DNA from: Clostridiaceae bacterium OM02-2AC | GTDB lineage: Bacteria > Bacillota_I > Bacilli_A > Erysipelotrichales > Erysipelotrichaceae | Assembly (NCBI GenBank): GCA_003481775.1 | Contig: QULU01000021.1 | Span: 1-64,000, forward strand | DNA: 64,000 nucleotides | Direction: 5' to 3' | Part shown: piece by piece, positions 24,509-33,853 of the stretch | Layout of the letters: every line of letters begins with the position of its first letter | Position numbering within the stretch: position 1 is the first letter of the stretch | Translations under genes and position numbers: made by a program | Notes under the pieces: generated by a model | The model's database searches: none | What the model saw: the letters and a program-made list of their open reading frames with translations, nothing else | Told to the model about the DNA's origin: nothing

Positions 24509-24930
24509 GCGATATTGCATCATTTTCCTTTTTTCTAATTCTTTATAGCCACAGCATAGCCACAGCAGGCAGGCATATCATAGTTTACGGAAGGTTATCG
24601 AGCAGCCCTCAATTACTACCCTGTGTATATCGATAGGAGTAACCTCAATCCTGTATGTTTATTCATATTTATTGCAGCCTGGCATGCATCTTTATGCAAT
24701 GAACAAGCGCAATTCATGGCATCAACAGGCGGCCAATCCCGATTCTCATATCTAATTATTTCTACAGCCTCACGGTTTAAAAGGCTGCCTTCTTTGACTT
24801 CCGTCTTTCTGCGAAGGAGTGCATAGCTTTAAAATCATCAGTTACTTTTACACCTTTTATGCAATATGTAAACGTTTCCGCTCGTATTTTCAGCAAATTC
24901 ATTATATAATATAAATAATAAACGAAATAG
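24509..24930. other. intergenic region between divergent genes
   Basis: No supported ORF. A short direct repeat ATAGCCACAGC occurs twice near 24546-24567. The plus-strand hydrolase promoter should lie near 24880-24920, where TATAAT-like sequence (ATTATATAATATAAA) is present without a clear -35. Confidence 0.4.
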
Positions 24931-24945
24931 ATGGGAGCTGACAAC

Positions 24946-25914
24946 ATGAGCAAAAAATCAAAAATCATCACTGGGCTGGGGGCAGCATCCACACTTGCTG
25001 CCGCAACAGATTTCTTCCTATGCCGGACACTGTTCGACCAGACGCTGAACCGGAAAAAACTGAAAAAGGGAAAACAGCTGAGCCTGGCGGACGCGGATCT
25101 GAATGATGAACAGAAAACACGGCGCCACAAGGAGCTGCTGCTCTGCAAGAAATGGTTACAGAATGTTGCGGTTGATAAGGTATCTGTAGAAAGCGAAGAC
25201 GGTCTGCAGCTGGTTGGCATGATTTACCCTTCCCATGACCATACATCACATCGCTGGGCAATCGTTCTCCATGACTACGCCTGCTGCAAGGAGGATATGC
25301 GAACAGTCGCAAGAGCCTTTCATGAACAGGGCTATCATGTGCTTACCCCGGATGCACGCGCACACGGAGAGAGTGAAGGCTCTTTGATTTCACTGGGCTG
25401 GAATGAGCGTAAGGATTTGCTACGCTGGATTGATGCGGTTCTGGAAATGGACGCTCAGGCGGAAATCGTTTTGTATGGCATCTCTATGGGGGCAGATACG
25501 ATTCTATTCTGTCCGCAGGACAAACTGCCTGCCGCAGTACGCTGCATCATAGAGGACGGTGGCTACACCTCTGTATATGATATCCTGTCCTGGCAGATGA
25601 CACACTATTATAAAATGCCTCCGTTCCCGATTCTGGATTCCATGGGTGTCCTTGTAAAACAGAAGATGAAATTCGGAATCCGCAAGGCAAGCGCATTGCC
25701 GAAGATGGAGCGAGCCGTTCTTCCTACGCTGTTTCTGCATGGAGAAAAGGATGTGCATGTCCCCTGTGATATGGCATTTGCCTTATATGATGCCTGTCAG
25801 TCCGTGAAGGATCTCTACATTGTGGAAAACAGTGGACACAGAGCCAATATGTATGAACAGCCAAAGGAATATTACCAAAGGATTTTCCGCTTCCTCGATG
25901 CGCATATGAAATAA
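24946..25914 (+). CDS. alpha/beta hydrolase, membrane-anchored
   Basis: About 322 residues from the ATG at 24946 (GGGAG eight bases upstream). A short hydrophobic N-terminus (IITGLGAASTLAAATDFFL) may anchor it. The catalytic triad is readable: nucleophile Ser in GISMGAD, Asp in HGEKDVHVP, His in NSGHRANM; the oxyanion region HDYACCKED is also present. Resembles the YqkD/Bem46-like family of uncharacterised serine hydrolases. Plus strand, monocistronic, followed by a good terminator. Confidence 0.88.
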   Translation: MSKKSKIITGLGAASTLAAATDFFLCRTLFDQTLNRKKLKKGKQLSLADADLNDEQKTRRHKELLLCKKWLQNVAVDKVSVESEDGLQLVGMIYPSHDHTSHRWAIVLHDYACCKEDMRTVARAFHEQGYHVLTPDARAHGESEGSLISLGWNERKDLLRWIDAVLEMDAQAEIVLYGISMGADTILFCPQDKLPAAVRCIIEDGGYTSVYDILSWQMTHYYKMPPFPILDSMGVLVKQKMKFGIRKASALPKMERAVLPTLFLHGEKDVHVPCDMAFALYDACQSVKDLYIVENSGHRANMYEQPKEYYQRIFRFLDAHMK

Positions 25915-25951
25915 GCGTTACACGAATATCCTTTCCCAACGCATACTGAAA

Positions 25952-25987
25952 AACAATCCTGCATAACTCTAACACAGGATTGTTTTC
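25952..25987 (+). terminator. intrinsic terminator of the hydrolase gene
   Basis: AACAATCCTG, 13-nt loop, CAGGATTGTT then TTT. The stem is perfect, and A-residues on the other side could let it also serve the converging MerR-type gene. Confidence 0.75.
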
Positions 25988-26002
25988 TTTTGCTTTCTTT
26001 TG

Positions 26003-26824
26003 TTATTTACGAATCGGGAAGCAGATTTCCGTCACAAAATCCTTTGGATTGTCACACTGTCCCCATCCCTTGTGATACATACAGAAATTCGCTCCGTCCA
26101 GCTCATAGCCGTTTTCTTCAATCCACAGCGTAATCGCCATGCAGACCTCACTGATCTGGCTGTAATCACCGGTGAAGGTAACACTTGCCACAGTTTCATC
26201 CTTCAGCTGTCGAAACCGGATATCCTCCACATCCTCATAGCTGCCGATCACCTCAGTGGCGATTTCCACATCAACATCCTTTTCTGCGAATCCCTCATCA
26301 TAGAAATATGCCCGCGCATGCTGCGGCTGTGCAAAGGTGATGTCCCGATGCTTTTCCGCAAGGATGCTGTACATTCTCTTCCACACCAGATCCTCACGTT
26401 CATATGTGGGAATCACGGTGCGCAGGGTTGCGGCATACATTCCTTTTATCTGTTTCACTTCTACTGTATAGTTCATAAACGTATTCTCCTTATCGAGCAG
26501 CATTTGGGCCTGCTCCAGTCGAATCAGTGTATTTAAAATTCTCTGCTGCTCCTCTTTCAGCTCCTTCATGCGTATCTGAAAATAACGCTGAATCTCCTGT
26601 GGACTGTCGTACTGCCGCATGATTTCCTCCATCATGGCCACACTGAAGCCGGCTTCCTTCAGAAACCGTATTTTGGCAGCCTCAAAAATCTGTTCATGCG
26701 CATAAAAGCGATATCCGCTTTCCTCATCCACCTGGCGGGGCTTCAACAGATTATGCTTTTCATAATAACGCAGCATTCGGATGCTGATTCTGGACAGCTT
26801 TGAAAAATCACCGATTTTTAACAT
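26003..26824 (-). CDS. MerR-family regulator with GyrI-like effector domain
   Basis: 273 residues. The N-terminal winged helix MLKIGDFSKLSRISIRMLRYYEKHNLLKP (residues 1-30 region) is classical MerR. A coiled-coil dimerisation helix spans about 75-120, and the C-terminal 150 residues resemble the GyrI/AraC-type effector-binding fold used by multidrug-sensing BmrR-like proteins. Its own promoter (26857-26887) has the stretched spacer and central dyad such activators bind, so autoregulation is likely. No efflux gene is adjacent. Confidence 0.9.
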   Translation of the reverse strand: MLKIGDFSKLSRISIRMLRYYEKHNLLKPRQVDEESGYRFYAHEQIFEAAKIRFLKEAGFSVAMMEEIMRQYDSPQEIQRYFQIRMKELKEEQQRILNTLIRLEQAQMLLDKENTFMNYTVEVKQIKGMYAATLRTVIPTYEREDLVWKRMYSILAEKHRDITFAQPQHARAYFYDEGFAEKDVDVEIATEVIGSYEDVEDIRFRQLKDETVASVTFTGDYSQISEVCMAITLWIEENGYELDGANFCMYHKGWGQCDNPKDFVTEICFPIRK

Positions 26825-26856
26825 GCAAGGTACCTCGCTTTCCTGAGCTCATACGA

Positions 26857-26887
26857 AGTATACGCTATGACACAATGTCAGAGTCAA
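26857..26887 (-). promoter_or_regulatory. MerR-type promoter with 19-nt spacer and dyad
   Basis: -35 TTGACT (26887-26882), 19-nt spacer, -10 TATACT (26862-26857). The spacer holds TGACA-TTG-TGTCA (26880-26868). The long spacer with a central dyad is diagnostic of MerR control. Confidence 0.75.
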
Positions 26888-26894
26888 CCCGTTT

Positions 26895-27626
26895 TTAAAA
26901 ATATTGGACCGTTCGTGTATCCAGACAGATAACGCCCAGTCTGCTGTGAATATCATTCGCCGCACAGCCGCAGTCGATATCCACAACCCGCGCAGTTTTC
27001 AGATTCCCTGTATCCGTCCAGACAGCATAGGGGCGCTCCTGCTGGAAAAACAGTGTCGGTGTATGTCCGACAATCACTGTACGATCATCAAACGGACGCA
27101 TATGCACATCCATACGATCCCATACAAACTGTTCAATCGCTGCTTCTTTTCCTTCCATATCCTGCTGTGTAACGACACCGTGTAAAAACTGCGGCTGCGC
27201 ACTGCCGTGTACTAGGTAAAATACTTCATTATTCACCCTGAGATCACAGACAGCAAGTGGCAGCTGATCCAGATAGTCCAGAAGCTCACGCTGCTGTACT
27301 TCATGCAAACGTTCAAAGGCATCCATGGTTGTTCTACAGTGATTGCGTTTCCAGCGATCGATGACCACCCATGCCTCATGCATATCGGTTATCACATGAT
27401 GGATTGCCTCATAATACTGCTTCATCATATACTCATGATTTCCCAGCAGCATCACTACATGTTCACGCGTCATCACATCGCGAAGAATGGCAATTCCATC
27501 CGGTCCGCGATCGATCACATCCCCCAGTATATACAGAGTATCCTCCTCTTTTAATGCAAGAGCCTCCAGCATGGCATCATAGCGGCACTTCAAACCATGT
27601 ACATCACTCATGACATAGGTACTCAT
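26895..27626 (-). CDS. metallophosphoesterase, PP2A-type serine/threonine phosphatase-like
   Basis: About 243 residues from ATG 27626 (AAGGAGG seven bases upstream). Carries the full calcineurin-like motif set: DVHG, GDVIDRG, GNHE, and later VHGS and GHTP, which coordinate two metal ions. The family includes bacterial PrpE and bis-tetraphosphatase-type enzymes. Substrate (protein, Ap4A or other) cannot be decided. Divergent from the XRE regulator gene. Confidence 0.88.
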   Translation of the reverse strand: MSTYVMSDVHGLKCRYDAMLEALALKEEDTLYILGDVIDRGPDGIAILRDVMTREHVVMLLGNHEYMMKQYYEAIHHVITDMHEAWVVIDRWKRNHCRTTMDAFERLHEVQQRELLDYLDQLPLAVCDLRVNNEVFYLVHGSAQPQFLHGVVTQQDMEGKEAAIEQFVWDRMDVHMRPFDDRTVIVGHTPTLFFQQERPYAVWTDTGNLKTARVVDIDCGCAANDIHSRLGVICLDTRTVQYF

Positions 27627-27689
27627 AAACATCCCTCCTTACGTTAACCGGCAGTTAAAATATTCAACAAAATGTTAACCAGTCCTCCA

Positions 27690-27718
27690 TTGCAGGAAGC
27701 CCTGTCCTGCCGTATACT
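27690..27718 (+). promoter_or_regulatory. promoter of the XRE regulator gene
   Basis: TTGCAG (27690-27695), 17-nt spacer, TATACT (27713-27718) on the plus strand, about 40 nt before the start codon. Confidence 0.6.
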
Positions 27719-27756
27719 ATAAATACAGGTATTTGTAGAAAGTAAAGGTAATACGT

Positions 27757-28827
27757 ATGGATATTGGAAAAAACATTGTTCGTCTTCGGAATGAAAAGGG
27801 CTATACTCAGGAAGCACTGGCATCGCTGCTTCACGTCAGCTGTGCGGCTGTCAGCAAATGGGAGCATGGAAGCAGCTGTCCGGATATATCTACACTTCCC
27901 ATTTTAGCACGAATCTTTGACATCAGTATTGATGAGCTGTTGAATTTTGAAAAAAATCTGAGCAAAGAGCAGGTAAAAGAGCTGTGTGAGGAAATGCTGC
28001 AGCAGTTTCAACAGGCACCGTTTGCAGAGGCTATGGCTTTTGTCAGGAGACTTTTGCGGCAGTATCCCAACAGTGAAGACCTGAAGCTGTCAACAGCACG
28101 CTTATATATGCAAGTGCTTTTACTGGTACAGGAGGAGGAACAGGCGAATGAATTTCTGGCACTGGCAAAAGAGCTTGCCAAGGAGATGATGCTTTCCGGC
28201 AATCTGGAGAATAAGCAGCTTGCCGGTATTCTCACTGTTAATTTTATGGCGATGGAACAGCATTATGAAGAAGGGCTGCGTATCCTTCAGGAGCTTCCAA
28301 AGCTTGCGGATACCGCTTCTCTGGAATGCTCACTCGCCATGCAGATCAAGGATGAGGAGGATGCAACGCATATGCTGCAGGCACATCTGTTCTCCCATTA
28401 TAATCAGCTTGGTATGATACTGCTGAATATGTGTAATCTGGCGAATCGTCATCATCACAAGGAACAGCTGAAGGACTGTCTGCAGCTGATTGAAGCATTA
28501 AACCGCTCATTCCGCTTCCCCTTATCCATTACCTCACAGCTGTATATGTATACCGCAGAGCTTCAGGATGAGGAGCGTACGCTGCAATATATAAAGGAAT
28601 ATATTACACAGTTAAAGGCGATGGATCAGCAGCAGGAGCTGCGTCAGACCTTACTGCAAAGCAATCCATGGTTTGACCATGTACAGCTCAGCAGCACAGC
28701 GGTGCCGAAGGGTATCCTGCAGGGGCATATGAAAGAGATGTTAGAAGAAATGATGCAGTATAAAACACTCCAGTTTGATAGTGTGCAGCAGCTGTTGAAA
28801 AATGAGCTGCGCAGCCTGTCTGATTGA
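27757..28827 (+). CDS. XRE-family regulator with helical-repeat C-terminus
   Basis: 356 residues. The first 65 are a Cro/C1-type helix-turn-helix (NIVRLRNEKGYTQEALASLLHVSCAAVSKWEHG). The remaining 290 are nearly all helical with Leu/Gln/Glu-rich repeats, like TPR sensor domains of RRNPP-type quorum regulators, though no clear TPR signature can be counted. AAAGGTAA precedes the ATG. No small peptide gene was found directly downstream. Target genes unknown. Confidence 0.85.
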   Translation: MDIGKNIVRLRNEKGYTQEALASLLHVSCAAVSKWEHGSSCPDISTLPILARIFDISIDELLNFEKNLSKEQVKELCEEMLQQFQQAPFAEAMAFVRRLLRQYPNSEDLKLSTARLYMQVLLLVQEEEQANEFLALAKELAKEMMLSGNLENKQLAGILTVNFMAMEQHYEEGLRILQELPKLADTASLECSLAMQIKDEEDATHMLQAHLFSHYNQLGMILLNMCNLANRHHHKEQLKDCLQLIEALNRSFRFPLSITSQLYMYTAELQDEERTLQYIKEYITQLKAMDQQQELRQTLLQSNPWFDHVQLSSTAVPKGILQGHMKEMLEEMMQYKTLQFDSVQQLLKNELRSLSD

Positions 28828-29221
28828 AAGGGATAACCAGCATGTATAGCAGCTGCGAGGAACCCATACACAGCATGATTTCCATGGCTTCTTCATAAAA
28901 GCGTAACAAAGGAAGCCTTTCTCTGCCTCTCTAGCCTACAGAAAGCATGTGTTACTAATCGTTATTGTATTGCTATCGTATAACCAGCATGGTGAATATT
29001 CGCTGATAAAGTGTCCAGCACAATGGGAATCTAATTTTGATATCGATGCTATCCCCTTATGACCATCTGTTTTCATAATGTTTTTAAGCAACGAATTACC
29101 AACCCCATGATAATTTAAAGCACCCTTTCCTTCTCACGATAATTTTGATATCCACGAATTTTCCTATGATAATAAGTTGCTTTTTTCTTTTGTTCTTTCT
29201 TCAGAAGGTCTTTCTAGTAAA
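28828..29221. other. intergenic region
   Basis: No supported gene. The phrase TAATTTTGATATC occurs twice (near 29032 and 29141). This stretch separates the convergent XRE and SUFU-like genes. Confidence 0.4.
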
Positions 29222-29248
29222 CAAAAAAGACACGCGATGTGTCTCTTG
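29222..29248 (-). terminator. terminator downstream of the SUFU-like gene
   Basis: Minus-strand RNA AGACAC-ATCGC-GTGTCT followed by TTTTT. A further 11-bp hairpin GGAACAGAAAG/CTTTCTGTTCC (29289-29317) lies between it and the stop codon, without a U-tract. Confidence 0.65.
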
Positions 29249-29352
29249 TTTCTATGAACGGTAGCTGTTGCTTCAGCACTTACACGTAGGAACAGAAAGA
29301 AACATCCTTTCTGTTCCATCACTGCGTGCTATGATTCGCATAGCTTATGATT

Positions 29353-30402
29353 CTATAATAATTCTGTATGCAGACTCAGCTGTTCCAGCAGCTGCGTTTT
29401 CTTTTCTTCATCCCGCAGCTGCGTAAAAATATCATCCTCCACACTGCGAATCCAGTACAGCCGTACACCATCCTGTTTCAAATGCAGCGGGAGAGGATTC
29501 ACACTTTTATCATCGTCAATCAAAACACAACCGGAATTCTCTTTCACACGAATATCCAGCGTATGTCCATGTCCGACACAGTCAATCGCATGCCATGGCA
29601 GTGAGCACAGCCCGGCAATGGATGTGAACAGCTCCAGCTCCTCTTCCTTACGCAGGGAATCGCTTGGATATTTCATTGCAAATTCACAGCGGGCATACTC
29701 CTCGTATTCCGCATAATAGCGGTCTGCATTCGGCATGGAAAACATCCCGGTGCCAATGGTGAACACATAGGTTTCTCCATCTTTTTCAAAGGTCAGCAGC
29801 AGTCTGCTTGGAAAGCGGTCCTTGTTTAAGTCATAGCAGTTTGTTGCTGCTCCAAATATATCACTGAGTGAAGAAAAATACGGGGTATTGTAATTCTTCC
29901 ACACCTCATTAAATTCCTGCTTCCAGAAATCCTTTCCCTCCAGGATTCGTTCTACCATAGGACTGGCATCCTTCAGCCTCCAGGACACCATATTGTTTTC
30001 TTTCGCATACAGGGCATAGCCGGGGAAGTTATGTCCATCTGCCCAGGAGGGTATCACACAGACAACCTCACCGTTATACAACAAACCGGCGATATGGCCT
30101 TCCTTGCTCCAGACGATTTCCAGTGCTTCCTCATTCCAGGGATCTGTAGACATAGCTTCATCCACAAACATGCTCGGTAATACCGGTTGATGATCCTGCT
30201 CGATTTTCTCCTTCTGAAAGGATTTTGGTGCCGCAACCAGATTCTTCACCCAGCAAGCAGAGCGGGCAATCAGCCGTTCATTTTCAAAATCCAGATCATA
30301 CATATAAAAATAAATGCTTTCGCCATCACTAATAACATCGGCCGCAATCGGACACAGCGGTGATTCCGAAAACTTCAGACTCATTTCCTTGATTTCTTCC
30401 AT
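29353..30402 (-). CDS. probable suppressor-of-fused (SUFU) domain protein
   Basis: 349 residues, cytoplasmic, no membrane segment. The C-terminal part with ELFTSIAGLCSLPWHAIDCVGHGHTL fits the bacterial SUFU-domain family as I recall it, and total length fits. The N-terminal half is an unassigned beta-rich domain. GGAG precedes the ATG by a good distance. Bacterial SUFU proteins are often toxin-system immunity proteins or of unknown function; no toxin gene is adjacent. The family call is moderate. Confidence 0.6.
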   Translation of the reverse strand: MEEIKEMSLKFSESPLCPIAADVISDGESIYFYMYDLDFENERLIARSACWVKNLVAAPKSFQKEKIEQDHQPVLPSMFVDEAMSTDPWNEEALEIVWSKEGHIAGLLYNGEVVCVIPSWADGHNFPGYALYAKENNMVSWRLKDASPMVERILEGKDFWKQEFNEVWKNYNTPYFSSLSDIFGAATNCYDLNKDRFPSRLLLTFEKDGETYVFTIGTGMFSMPNADRYYAEYEEYARCEFAMKYPSDSLRKEEELELFTSIAGLCSLPWHAIDCVGHGHTLDIRVKENSGCVLIDDDKSVNPLPLHLKQDGVRLYWIRSVEDDIFTQLRDEEKKTQLLEQLSLHTELL

Positions 30403-30549
30403 TACAGTCTCCTTTTTTCTTATGTGTTTATTATACAGGAAAATCGAGAAAATAGCACTTTACAAAAGCTATTTCACAGCTGACTTTTTCAGATAATACA
30501 AACATGAAGCAGAAAATTCTATGAGGATAAAACAATCAGGAATTGCTAA
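30403..30549. other. upstream region of the SUFU-like gene
   Basis: A minus-strand TATAAT (near 30440) may be the -10 of the SUFU-like gene, but no -35 is evident. GC content falls sharply here. Confidence 0.35.
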
Positions 30550-31380
30550 ATCATCTCTTGTATTTAACCTTCTATTTATTGCATATACCTCATAAAAAAT
30601 ATCGAAACTTTGAATATTTCATAATCAACTTAATGAGTTAGCATCAATGCTAACTGTATAGATAAATATATATGTAACTATTTATAGTTACATAATTATC
30701 ATCTATATTTAACCTTTTATTTATTGCATATTCCTTATAAAAATATTATCAAGCTTTGAATATTTCATAATCAATTTAATGAATTAGCATCAATGCTAAC
30801 TGTATAGATATGAATTAGAACAATCTATGTTCGGCTCAATTATCACCTTTATTTAGCCTTTTATTTATTGCATATTCCTTATAAAATTATTATCAAGCTT
30901 TGAATATTTCATAATCAATTTAATGAGTTAGCATCAATGCTAACTGTATAGATATGAATTAGAACAATCTATGTTCGGCTCAATTATCACCTTATTTAGC
31001 CTTTTATTTATTGCATATTCCTTATAAAATTATTATCAAGCTTTGAATATTTCATAATCAATTTAATGAGTTAGCATCAATGCTAACTGTATAGATATGA
31101 ATTAGAACAATCTATGTTCACTCAATTATCACCTTTATTTAGCCTTTTATTTATTACATATTCCTTATAAAATTATTATCAAGCTTTGAACATTTCATAA
31201 TCAATTTAATGAGTTAGCATCAATGCTAACGGTATAGATAAAAAAGTACAACTATATATAGTTAATAAATTATCATCTATATTTAACCTTTTATTAATTG
31301 CATATTCCTTGTAAATATTATTAAAACTTAATCAACTTGATAAATACGTATATAGATACAAATTAGAATATTTCTTCAAT
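30550..31380. repeat. six-unit tandem repeat of about 144 bp, AT-rich, non-coding
   Basis: Unit starts (TCATCT or TCACCT) at 30551, 30699, 30843, 30987, 31129 and 31273; periods 148, 144, 144, 142, 144. Units 2-4 are nearly identical; units 1 and 5 differ in the last 30 bases; unit 6 is degenerate. Each of units 1-5 has a palindrome of the form TTAGCAT-CA-ATGCTAA (about 30637, 30783, 30927, 31070, 31213). A second inverted repeat closes the unit: GTAACTA/TAGTTAC in unit 1, GAACA/TGTTC in 2-4, AACTATA/TATAGTT in 5. No frame is open across the units. Function unknown. Confidence 0.9.
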
Positions 31381-31469
31381 TTATATAGCAGCTACAGAGA
31401 AAATGAAAATATAGGACCTGTTACATGAGCTCCATATTCTAATAGTTCATAGGTAAATCACATATTTAT

Positions 31470-31638
31470 GGATTAGCTGTGAATAGTAATCATAAAATTA
31501 CAAAAACAGAATTTCACCTAGTTGCTAACGATAAAAATCTGAGAATTCTAAATTGTATGGAACAGCTAATCCGAACTTGAATTTGGAAGAAACCGCTCAG
31601 TAATCACAAAAGATTTAAAATCTTGATATCCGGTTTCT
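31470..31638. other. structured non-coding segment beside the repeat array
   Basis: Two nested structures: an exact 11-bp inverted repeat GGATTAGCTGT (31470-31480) / ACAGCTAATCC (31562-31572), and AGAAACCG (31588-31595) / CGGTTTCT (31631-31638) enclosing AAGATTT-A-AAATCTT. No ORF. The rest of 31381-31837 shows nothing I can name. Confidence 0.45.
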
Positions 31639-31837
31639 GCCTACATCAAAACATATACGAAAAGATAAATCAAAATACATGTAATATTTTAATGTCTTGA
31701 ATTCTCTTGTTTTTTACTTCTCACCTATTTCAGCAGTACTGTTTTTAAATAAAGAATGTTATTATCGAAAACCGGAACTTGTGTATTCGCGATATGTATA
31801 CCTCCATAGAAACCTGTGATTCAGCTTGTTTCCTTAA

Positions 31838-33181
31838 TCAAAGCAGCAGTGCCTGCTTCCATTTCCCGCGCCGATAATAGATGATTCCTGCAATCACAGA
31901 AACAAGTGTAGCGGCAGGTATGGCAAGACCTATCCCGGTAAGGTCATGATTCCCGTATTGTGACAGGATAAATACCAGAGGGATACGGATGCACACGGAT
32001 GCCGCTATGCCGTTGATCATGGCAAACAGTGTTCGGCCGCAGCCATTGAAGAAGCCGTTCATTGTGAATCCAAAGGCAACCAGTAGAAAATCATATCGGA
32101 AATAGTGTAGATATTGTTCTCCTGCAGTGATAACTGCCCCCTCCGCCTTAAAGATGCGAAGAATACTTTCAGAAGATATACCTGCCCAGACAAAGAATAT
32201 CATGGAGGCGGTGAATGCAAATAAAACACTGATCCACAACGCTTTTCCAGCGCGTTTCCAATTTCCGGCACCGATATTTTGTGCAGCTATGGTGCTGATG
32301 GCAGATGCGATTGCCGTTGATGGCAGCATGGCAAAGCCTTCAAACTTGTTACAGATACCGGCAGCAGCACTAGCAGCGACGCCAAAGCCGTTGATAATAG
32401 CAGCTATGCATAAGAAGGAGACTGCCGATATGACCTCCTGTAAAGAAATGGGAAGACCGATTTTCAACAGCAGAAGTGCCTTATCCCTTTGCATATAAAA
32501 GCTGGATAAATGAAAATCAAAGCTGAATTTTTGTTTACGCAGAAAGATTATGGACAGCAGAAGAGATATCCCCTGAGAAAATGTTGTCGCAATGGCAGCA
32601 CCTGCAGCCCCCATATGAAAGCCGGCAACCAGCAGAAAATCAAGCACGATATTAAACAAACAGGCAATGGTAATAAAATACAAAGGACTTTTGGAATCTC
32701 CAAGACCTCTGAGAACTGCACTGACAGCATTATAGCCAAAGCTGAAAATTATCCCCATACTGCATATATATACATAGCTGCAGGCATCTCTATAGGCTTC
32801 CTGCGGTGTTCGGATGAGGGATAGCAGCTGCGGTGTAAGCATTAGCATTACAACTGTCAACAGGATTCCCAGCAATAGAAAAAGCGTAAAGGTTGTGGCA
32901 ATGGAAGATTTAATATCCTTGTCTTTGCCATTTCCTGCATATTGTGCAATCAATACGGTGCTTCCCATCGTCAGACCGGTAATCAAAGAAAGCAGCAGCT
33001 GGGTAATCTGAGAACCCAGTGACACCGCAGATATCTGTGCCTCGCTATTGTACCATCCTACCACCAGCAAATCGACGGTGCCATACAGTACCTGTATGAG
33101 GTTTGCTGCCAGAAAGGGCAGCGCAAACCACAGCAGGGCAGAGTATAAATTGCCATGCAGTAAATCTATTTTCTTTTGCAT
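31838..33181 (-). CDS. MATE-family multidrug efflux transporter
   Basis: 447 residues, 12 predicted membrane helices in two homologous halves. The N-terminal LLWFALPFLAANLIQVLYGTVDLLVVGWY is typical of MATE (DinF/NorM-like) sodium- or proton-coupled drug exporters. AGGAGG precedes ATG. It starts 30 nt after the HAD gene and probably belongs to the HPr-HAD-MATE transcript. Confidence 0.93.
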   Translation of the reverse strand: MQKKIDLLHGNLYSALLWFALPFLAANLIQVLYGTVDLLVVGWYNSEAQISAVSLGSQITQLLLSLITGLTMGSTVLIAQYAGNGKDKDIKSSIATTFTLFLLLGILLTVVMLMLTPQLLSLIRTPQEAYRDACSYVYICSMGIIFSFGYNAVSAVLRGLGDSKSPLYFITIACLFNIVLDFLLVAGFHMGAAGAAIATTFSQGISLLLSIIFLRKQKFSFDFHLSSFYMQRDKALLLLKIGLPISLQEVISAVSFLCIAAIINGFGVAASAAAGICNKFEGFAMLPSTAIASAISTIAAQNIGAGNWKRAGKALWISVLFAFTASMIFFVWAGISSESILRIFKAEGAVITAGEQYLHYFRYDFLLVAFGFTMNGFFNGCGRTLFAMINGIAASVCIRIPLVFILSQYGNHDLTGIGLAIPAATLVSVIAGIIYYRRGKWKQALLL

Positions 33182-33211
33182 AGATTCCCCTCCTGATCTG
33201 TATTCATATAC

Positions 33212-33850
33212 TCATAATAATGTTAAAAGCTCCTGTGGAGCTTCTGCCATGTAGCGACAGGGCAGGGATTCCGTTGTAACACTGCCCCATTTCGCCCAGA
33301 CAAAATCCACATTGGCTGTTTTTGCACATTGTGCATCGTTCATGGAATCACCGACAAACAATAGCTCTCTTGAAGAGTATCCGGTTTTCTGCATGATATA
33401 AAGAAGCACATCAGGTGCAGGCTTGGTGCGTGCAACGACCTCCTGCACGCCAATACAGGAAAAACAGTCAAACGCCTCTTTTGTCAGCTGCTTTCGCAGT
33501 TCATAAAATGCGGCATAGCTGCGGGAGGTCGCAATACCAAGCGCATAACCGCGTTTGTGTAATTCAATCAACAGCTCATTGATTCCAGAGAATGGTTTTA
33601 CGGTATCCATTCCTTTTTCACAGTGATGAAAACAGATATCCTCAAAGCGTTCCTTATCCTCTTCCGGCACGTTCAGATATGCACAGTTTTCCTGATCCGT
33701 CTGAAAATAACAGGGAATAAAATACGCATATGGTAAGGGCTTGCGATTCGGATACATTGTTTGATACCCTTCATATAGCATCGTAATCATAATGGCAGAG
33801 TCAATCAGCGTTCCATCGCAATCAAATACAACCATCTTATAGTTTTGCAA
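33212..33850 (-). CDS. HAD-superfamily phosphatase
   Basis: 212 residues. HAD motif I DCDGTLIDS with nucleophile and acid Asp, motif II Thr in ATSRSY, motif III Lys in RTKPAPDV, motif IV GDSMNDAQCA. The cap is of the phosphoglycolate phosphatase/PpaX type. The start appears to be TTG (LQNYKM), placed 9 nt after an AAGG inside the end of the HPr-like gene; an ATG five codons later lacks a site. Substrate not predictable. Confidence 0.88.
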   Translation of the reverse strand: MQNYKMVVFDCDGTLIDSAIMITMLYEGYQTMYPNRKPLPYAYFIPCYFQTDQENCAYLNVPEEDKERFEDICFHHCEKGMDTVKPFSGINELLIELHKRGYALGIATSRSYAAFYELRKQLTKEAFDCFSCIGVQEVVARTKPAPDVLLYIMQKTGYSSRELLFVGDSMNDAQCAKTANVDFVWAKWGSVTTESLPCRYMAEAPQELLTLL

Positions 33851-33853
33851 TTC

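Noticed and set aside
30550..31380. CRISPR array
   Set aside because: Repeat units of about 144 bp follow each other directly, with no spacers and no cas genes nearby.
31470..31572. Miniature inverted-repeat transposon (11-bp inverted ends)
   Set aside because: No target-site duplication flanks the ends.
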